Positions 58,921 to 64,000 of a DNA stretch of 64,000 bases are shown here, one piece after another. The position numbers were made by a program, and so were the translations under genes. Within the stretch, counting starts at the first letter, position 1. The number at the start of each line of letters is the position of its first letter. The notes beneath the pieces are model-generated. The model worked only from the letters and a program-made list of their open reading frames with translations. It had not been told where the DNA came from and searched no databases. Source of the DNA: Candidatus Tenderia electrophaga (lineage in GTDB: Bacteria; Pseudomonadota; Gammaproteobacteria; Tenderiales; Tenderiaceae); NCBI GenBank assembly GCA_001447805.1, contig CP013099.1:1302001-1366000 (forward strand). Direction: 5' to 3'.

Positions 58921-60435
58921 ATGTCGGATTTACCGCTCCTCAGTTTGGTTATATGGCTGCCGATTATCGGAGGCTTGCTCGTGTTGGCCGTCGGTGCCGG
59001 CGGCAATAATAATGCCGTGCGCTGGTCGGCTCTGGCGGTTTCCGTGGTTACCTTTTTAGTCTCCCTGCCGCTTTGGACGGGGTTTGACACCACCACGGCG
59101 CAGATGCAATTCGTCGAGCAGGCGGCCTGGATTCCGGCCTTTAATATCGTCTATCACCTGGGCGTGGACGGTATCTCCATGCCCTTGATCCTGTTGACCA
59201 CCTTCACCACCATCCTGGTGGTAATCGCCGGTTGGGAGGTGATCCAGTACAAAGTCGCCCAGTACATGGCCGCCTTTCTGATCATGGAAGGGATGATGAA
59301 CGGCGTCTTCGCCGCGCTCGATGCGGTGTTGTTCTATGTCTTTTGGGAGGGCATGCTCATCCCCATGTTCCTGGTTATAGGTATCTGGGGCGGGGTGCGC
59401 CGTATCTACGCCACCATCAAGTTCTTCCTGTACACCTTCCTCGGTTCCGTGTTGTTGTTGGTCTCGCTGATCTATCTCTATTTTCAGACCGGTAACTTCC
59501 AGATCCTGGATTTCCATACCGTACAGATCGGTATGACGGCGCAGATCCTGATGTTCCTGGGGATGCTTATCGCCTTCGCCGTCAAGGTGCCCATGTGGCC
59601 GGTGCATACCTGGCTGCCCGATGCCCACGTCGAAGCGCCCACCGGTGGCTCGGTGATCCTGGCGGCTATTATGCTGAAGCTGGGCGCCTATGGTTTTGTC
59701 CGTTTCATGTTGCCCATGTTGCCCGACGCCAGCGCCGAACTGGACTGGCTGGTGATCACCTTGTCGCTGATCGCGGTGGTCTACATCGCCTTGGTGGCTC
59801 TGGTGCAGGAGGATATGAAGAAACTGGTGGCCTACTCATCCATCTCGCACATGGGTTTCGTCACCCTGGGCTTCTTCCTGGTCTTTTCCATCTACGAGCA
59901 GACCGGCAGTGTCTCGGGTGCCGCCATGGGCATGGAAGGTGCCCTGGTGCAGATGATTTCGCATGGTTTTGTTTCGGGCGCCATGTTCCTTTGTATTGGC
60001 GTCATGTATGACCGTATGCACTCGCGCAAGATCAGCGACTACGGCGGCGTGGTGAACACCATGCCCTGGTTCGCCACCTTGCTGGTATTTTTCGCCATGG
60101 CCAACGCCGGCTTGCCGGGCACGTCCGGTTTTGTCGGCGAGTTTATGGTGGTGCTGAGCGCCTTCCAGGCCAATTTCTGGTACGCCTTTCTGGCGGCCAC
60201 CACCTTGATCCTGGGCGCCGCCTACACCCTGTGGATGGTGAAGCGCGTGGTGTTCGGCGATATTAAGAACGACAACGTGGCATCGCTGAAGGATATCAAC
60301 GCGCGAGAGGCGCTGGTGTTGGGTTCCCTGGCTGTAATGGTTTTGCTGCTCGGTATTTATCCGGCGCCGCTGCTGGAGGTGATGCACGCCACGGTGGATA
60401 ACCTGTTGCAGCAGGCCGTGACCTCTAAAATTTGA
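58921..60435 (+). CDS. nuoM: NADH-quinone oxidoreductase subunit M
   Basis: 504 residues, 14 membrane segments. YVFWEGMLIPMFLVIGIWGG (channel Glu), AFAVKVPMWPVHTWLPDAHV and EAPTGGSVILAAIMLKLGAY are diagnostic. Antiporter-like proton channel. ATG 58921 is taken; the frame is open three codons earlier to a TTG. Confidence 0.98.
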   Translation: MSDLPLLSLVIWLPIIGGLLVLAVGAGGNNNAVRWSALAVSVVTFLVSLPLWTGFDTTTAQMQFVEQAAWIPAFNIVYHLGVDGISMPLILLTTFTTILVVIAGWEVIQYKVAQYMAAFLIMEGMMNGVFAALDAVLFYVFWEGMLIPMFLVIGIWGGVRRIYATIKFFLYTFLGSVLLLVSLIYLYFQTGNFQILDFHTVQIGMTAQILMFLGMLIAFAVKVPMWPVHTWLPDAHVEAPTGGSVILAAIMLKLGAYGFVRFMLPMLPDASAELDWLVITLSLIAVVYIALVALVQEDMKKLVAYSSISHMGFVTLGFFLVFSIYEQTGSVSGAAMGMEGALVQMISHGFVSGAMFLCIGVMYDRMHSRKISDYGGVVNTMPWFATLLVFFAMANAGLPGTSGFVGEFMVVLSAFQANFWYAFLAATTLILGAAYTLWMVKRVVFGDIKNDNVASLKDINAREALVLGSLAVMVLLLGIYPAPLLEVMHATVDNLLQQAVTSKI

Positions 60436-60489
60436 TTATTGACTGAATTGATCGCCGGCTGGTGATAAAGGCAGAAGGCTGAGAGACGG

Positions 60490-61929
60490 ATGGCTATGGT
60501 GAATTTTGAAGTGCCGAATTTTGTACCCGCATTGCCCGAGATATTTGTCTTGGCCATGGCGTGTTTTATTTTGATCCTCGATCTGTTCATCAAGCAGAGT
60601 GACCGGGTCTTGACCTACCTGTTGTCGATAGCGACCTTGGCCGGTGCCGCCATCCTGACCATCAGCCTGTCGGACGGTACCCGCCAGTTGACCTTCAACG
60701 GCAGCTTCGTGTCCGATCCCATGGGCGACGTGCTCAAGGTCTTTATATATCTGGTGACGGCGGTGGCGTTTCTGTATTCGCGTCAGTATCTGCAAAAGCG
60801 TGATCTGTTTAAGGGCGAGTATTATGTCCTGGGCCTGTTTGCCGTGCTGGGTATGATGGTCATGGTCTCCGCCCACAGCATGTTGACGGTGTATCTCGGT
60901 CTCGAACTGCTGTCCCTATGCCTTTATGCCATGGTGGCCTTTCAGCGTGACTCGGTGACTTCCACCGAGGCGGCTATGAAATACTTCATTCTCGGCGCCC
61001 TGGCCTCGGGCATGCTGCTCTACGGCATGTCGATGATCTACGGCGCCTCGGGCAGTCTCGATTTGGGTGAGATCGGCGCCTACGTGGCTCTCAACAGCGA
61101 TAGCACCGTGCTGCTGTTCGGTCTGACCTTCGTTATCGTCGGTCTGGCCTTCAAGCTGGGTGCCGTGCCGTTCCATATGTGGCTGCCCGATGTCTATCAC
61201 GGCGCGCCGACGACGGTAACGGTATTCATCGGTACCGCGCCCAAGATCGCCGCCTTCGCCATGGTCATGCGCCTGCTGGTGGAAGGCTTGGGGGGGCTGC
61301 ACACCGAATGGCTGACCTTGCTGGTGGTGTTGGCGGTGCTCTCCATCACCATCGGTAACATCATCGCCATCGCCCAGACCAATATCAAGCGCATGCTGGC
61401 GTACTCGACCATTTCCCATGTCGGTTTTATCCTGCTGGGTATCCTGGCGGGCACCGAAAATGGCTACTCTTCGGCCATGTTTTATGTGGTGGTGTATTCG
61501 CTCATGACGCTGGGTGGCTTCGGTATGGTTATATTGCTCAGCCGCGCCGGTTTCGAGGCCGATAAGCTGGACGATTTCAAGGGTCTGAACGAACGCAGCC
61601 CGTGGATGGCTTTCATGATGTTGATCCTCATGTTCTCCATGGCCGGGGTGCCGCCCACCGTCGGTTTCTACGCCAAGCTGTCGGTGTTGCAGGCCGTTGT
61701 TGAGATCGACCTGGTTTGGCTTGCCGTATATGCAGTCATCTTCTCCGTCATCGGCGCCTTCTACTATTTGCGTATCATCAAGTTGATGTATTTCGATAAG
61801 CCGGAGGACACGGCCCAGATCGAGGCGGGTATGGACATGCGCATCGTGCTCTCCGCCAATAGCTTGGGGATGCTGTTGCTGGGTATCTATCCGGCCGCCC
61901 TGATGCAATGGTGTATGGCGGTAATGTGA
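60490..61929 (+). CDS. nuoN: NADH-quinone oxidoreductase subunit N
   Basis: 479 residues, 14 membrane segments. [20 protein letters not shown] (channel Glu), [20 protein letters not shown] with [20 protein letters not shown], and [17 protein letters not shown] are family hallmarks. Last gene of the nuo operon; no intrinsic terminator is visible between it and surE. Confidence 0.98.
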   Translation: MAMVNFEVPNFVPALPEIFVLAMACFILILDLFIKQSDRVLTYLLSIATLAGAAILTISLSDGTRQLTFNGSFVSDPMGDVLKVFIYLVTAVAFLYSRQYLQKRDLFKGEYYVLGLFAVLGMMVMVSAHSMLTVYLGLELLSLCLYAMVAFQRDSVTSTEAAMKYFILGALASGMLLYGMSMIYGASGSLDLGEIGAYVALNSDSTVLLFGLTFVIVGLAFKLGAVPFHMWLPDVYHGAPTTVTVFIGTAPKIAAFAMVMRLLVEGLGGLHTEWLTLLVVLAVLSITIGNIIAIAQTNIKRMLAYSTISHVGFILLGILAGTENGYSSAMFYVVVYSLMTLGGFGMVILLSRAGFEADKLDDFKGLNERSPWMAFMMLILMFSMAGVPPTVGFYAKLSVLQAVVEIDLVWLAVYAVIFSVIGAFYYLRIIKLMYFDKPEDTAQIEAGMDMRIVLSANSLGMLLLGIYPAALMQWCMAVM

Positions 61930-62027
61930 TCCAGGCGGGACGCGGCGGCAGGAAGCACGGCGCGATCCCGGTACTCCGAGGCCTTTAAATGAACACTTTC
62001 CGGCTTGGCAATAAGGTAGACTGAGCC

Positions 62028-62777
62028 ATGCGCATTTTGGTTAGTAATGATGATGGTTTCCAGGCCCCGGGCATCCAGGTCTTGGCCCAGATCTTGCGCA
62101 GCATGGCGGAGGTCACCGTCGTGGCCCCGGATCGCAATCGCAGCGGTGCCAGCAACTCCCTCACTCTGGAACGTCCCCTCAGGCCGCGCACTATCGAAGA
62201 GAATCTGATTTCCGTGGACGGCACGCCGACCGATTGCGTGCACCTGGCCATTACCGGATTGTTGCAGCATGAGCCGGACATGGTGATTGCCGGCATCAAC
62301 GCCGGGGCCAATCTGGGCGATGATGTGCTGTACTCCGGTACCGTGGCGGCGGCGACGGAAGGACGATTTCTCGGTCTGCCCGCCATCGCCGTATCGCTGG
62401 TGGGTGAGCAGCTGATCCATTACGATACCGCGGCGCGGGCCGCCATCACCTTGATCAAGCGCTTGCACAATAACCCGCTGCCGGTCGATACCATCCTCAA
62501 TATCAATGTGCCCGACGTGCCGTGGGACAAGCTGGAAGGCTTCGAGGCCACGCGCCTGGGACGACGCCACAAATCGGAGCCGGTGATCCGCAGTCACGAT
62601 CCGCGCGGCCGCGAAATCTTCTGGGTTGGTCCCGCCGGCGCCGAGCAGGACGCCGGCCCCGGCACGGATTTTCACGCCATCCGTTATAACCGCGTTTCGG
62701 TAACCCCTATCCAAATCGATTTGACCCGCTACACGGCTCTGGATCAGGTGGCGAGCTGGCTGCATGGAGTGAAGTAA
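62028..62777 (+). CDS. surE: 5'/3'-nucleotidase SurE
   Basis: 249 residues. The metal site [13 protein letters not shown] at the N-terminus, then [46 protein letters not shown], and the C-terminal [14 protein letters not shown] with TDFHAI. It dephosphorylates nucleoside monophosphates and exopolyphosphate. ATG 62028. pcm follows after one base, the usual stress-survival pair. Confidence 0.97.
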   Translation: MRILVSNDDGFQAPGIQVLAQILRSMAEVTVVAPDRNRSGASNSLTLERPLRPRTIEENLISVDGTPTDCVHLAITGLLQHEPDMVIAGINAGANLGDDVLYSGTVAAATEGRFLGLPAIAVSLVGEQLIHYDTAARAAITLIKRLHNNPLPVDTILNINVPDVPWDKLEGFEATRLGRRHKSEPVIRSHDPRGREIFWVGPAGAEQDAGPGTDFHAIRYNRVSVTPIQIDLTRYTALDQVASWLHGVK

Positions 62778-62778
62778 A

Positions 62779-63441
62779 GTGGCTGTGGGTATTCATAACG
62801 GCATCGGCATGACGTCGCAGCGCACCCGTGAACGCCTGGTGAGCCGGTTGCGCGAGTCGGGCATCCGCAACAAGAAGGTGCTGGAGGTGATGCTGAAGAC
62901 ACCACGCCACGTCTTCGTCGACGAAGCCTTGGGCAGCCGCGCCTATGATGATACCGCCCTGCCTATCGGCTTTGGTCAGACCATTTCCCAGCCCTACATC
63001 GTCGCCCGTATGACTGAGATCCTGCTCGAGACCGGTCTCTGCGACAAGGTGCTTGAGATCGGCACCGGCTCCGGTTATCAGGCCGCGGTGCTGTCCCAGC
63101 TCGTGGGGCAAGTGTATAGCGTGGAACGTATCGGCGCATTGTTGACCCGGGCGCGCAAACGTATTCGCGCACTCAATCTCTACAACGTGCGCATGAAGAC
63201 CTTCGACGGCCACCTGGGCTGGCGCGAAAACGCGCCTTACGACGCGATCATTCTCACCGCCGCGCCGGAGGAGATACCGCCGGAATTGCTGGCGCAATTG
63301 AAGCACGGCGGGCGCCTGATCGCGCCGGTGGGGGTTGCCGGGCAGCAGCAGCTCCATTTGATTATGCACACGCCCAGCGGTTACGAATGTTCGATTATTG
63401 AGGATGTGAGTTTCGTCCCCTTGTTGCCGGGGAATCGGTAA
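62779..63441 (+). CDS. pcm: Protein-L-isoaspartate O-methyltransferase
   Basis: 220 residues. MLKTPRHVFVDEALGSRAYD, the substrate loop LPIGFGQTISQPYIVARMTE, and the SAM motif VLEIGTGSGYQAAVLSQL are all diagnostic. It repairs isoaspartyl damage in proteins. Start GTG 62779 with GGAG ten bases upstream; the ATG at residue 11 is also possible. Confidence 0.97.
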   Translation: MAVGIHNGIGMTSQRTRERLVSRLRESGIRNKKVLEVMLKTPRHVFVDEALGSRAYDDTALPIGFGQTISQPYIVARMTEILLETGLCDKVLEIGTGSGYQAAVLSQLVGQVYSVERIGALLTRARKRIRALNLYNVRMKTFDGHLGWRENAPYDAIILTAAPEEIPPELLAQLKHGGRLIAPVGVAGQQQLHLIMHTPSGYECSIIEDVSFVPLLPGNR

Positions 63442-63447
63442 GCGTCC

Positions 63448-64000
63448 ATGGGTTTCTTCTCCCGCCTCTATGACAAGGTGCTGATCTGGGCCGCGCATCG
63501 TCATGCCGCCTGGTACCTGGGCGGGCTGAGTTTCGCCGAGTCGTCGTTCTTTCCCATTCCGCCCGATGTGATGCTGGCCCCCATGGCCCTGGCGCGACCC
63601 GAGCGCGCCTGGCACTACGCCCTGATCACCACCGTCACCTCGGCGCTGGGCGGTGTGTTCGGCTATTTGATCGGCGTGTTCGCCTTTGAGCTGATCGAAC
63701 CCTTGTTGCATGAGTTCGGGTATTGGGAGAACTTTCAGTCGGCGGTGGAATGGTTTAAGGAGTGGGGCTTCTGGGTGGTGTTTCTGGCCGGTTTCTCGCC
63801 CATTCCCTATAAGGTCTTCACCATCTCCGCCGGCACCGTCGGCATGGCGTTTTTGCCCTTCCTGGTGGCGTCGTTGATCGGACGCGGCGCGCGCTTCTTT
63901 TTAGTGGCCGGTTTAATTCGCTGGGGTGGGGTGCGCATGGACCGCATGTTGCGTAGCTATATCGACCGTCTCGGCTGGATTTTTGTTGTGGCGGCGATCG
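63448..64000 (+). CDS. yqaA: DedA/YqaA-family membrane protein (runs off the right edge)
   Basis: 184 codons are visible from ATG 63448; the 3' end lies beyond the window. SFAESSFFPIPPDVMLAPMA is the first re-entrant-loop motif of the SNARE-associated/DedA fold and FLAGFSPIPYKVFTISAG the second, separated by membrane segments. Such proteins are thought to move lipids or metabolites across the inner membrane. In gammaproteobacteria it commonly stands between pcm and nlpD-rpoS, so rpoS may follow just outside the window. Confidence 0.9.
   Translation, partial: MGFFSRLYDKVLIWAAHRHAAWYLGGLSFAESSFFPIPPDVMLAPMALARPERAWHYALITTVTSALGGVFGYLIGVFAFELIEPLLHEFGYWENFQSAVEWFKEWGFWVVFLAGFSPIPYKVFTISAGTVGMAFLPFLVASLIGRGARFFLVAGLIRWGGVRMDRMLRSYIDRLGWIFVVAAI

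Overview
The window reads as a chromosomal segment of a gammaproteobacterium. Support comes from the content and order of the core genes: smpB, ratA-rnfH, bamE opposite fur, nadK-recN, hrcA-grpE-dnaK-dnaJ-dapB-carA-carB-greA, yhbY opposite rlmE-ftsH-folP-glmM-tpiA-secG-tRNA-Leu, a complete 14-gene nuoA-N operon with nuoC and nuoD separate, then surE-pcm and a DedA/YqaA-type gene. The high GC3, the use of HrcA together with sigma32-type promoters, and separate nuoC/nuoD suggest a free-living lineage outside the Enterobacteriaceae, perhaps Chromatiales-like. The genus cannot be fixed from the sequence alone.

Positions 1-19600 are accessory and read almost entirely on the minus strand. From the left they hold the start of a PAS-domain gene, a large GAF-GAF-PAS-PAS hybrid histidine kinase with two receiver domains, a Fic protein, a Na+/Ca2+ antiporter, a second Fic protein, and a tightly packed defence operon. 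In transcription order the operon is: a small excisionase-type HTH protein, a first HsdM, a 75-residue unknown protein, a second HsdM, an AAA+ ATPase, a subtilisin-type serine protease (the last two matching the IetAS anti-phage pair), one HsdS and one HsdR. Most junctions are 4-8 base overlaps, so this looks like one transcription unit behind one promoter at 19006-19034. It combines a type I restriction-modification system having two methyltransferase subunits with an ATPase-protease module inserted between the M and S genes. This is the most interesting part of the window.

The boundary between accessory and core DNA is the tmRNA gene ssrA (19644-20006, minus; tag ANEDNYALAA). Its 3' end is repeated exactly (19 bp) at 19486-19504, as expected of an attachment-site scar from an element that integrates in ssrA. 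No integrase is visible. A methylase-like open-frame remnant lies just inside the scar.

Positions 20000-64000 are conserved housekeeping DNA: trans-translation (ssrA, smpB, with an unusual pyruvate-kinase-like gene between them), iron regulation (fur), DNA repair (recN), the heat-shock chaperone cluster, lysine and carbamoyl-phosphate synthesis, RNA modification and proteolysis (rlmE, ftsH), folate and cell-wall precursors (folP, glmM), glycolysis (tpiA), export (secG) and respiratory complex I. Several intergenic gaps carry long inverted-repeat elements. Three of them begin inside the stop codon region of the upstream gene (fur, dnaJ, carA). Sigma32-like promoters precede grpE and dnaK, a perfect 18-bp hairpin separates dnaK from dnaJ, and a promoter followed by an intrinsic terminator precedes carA.
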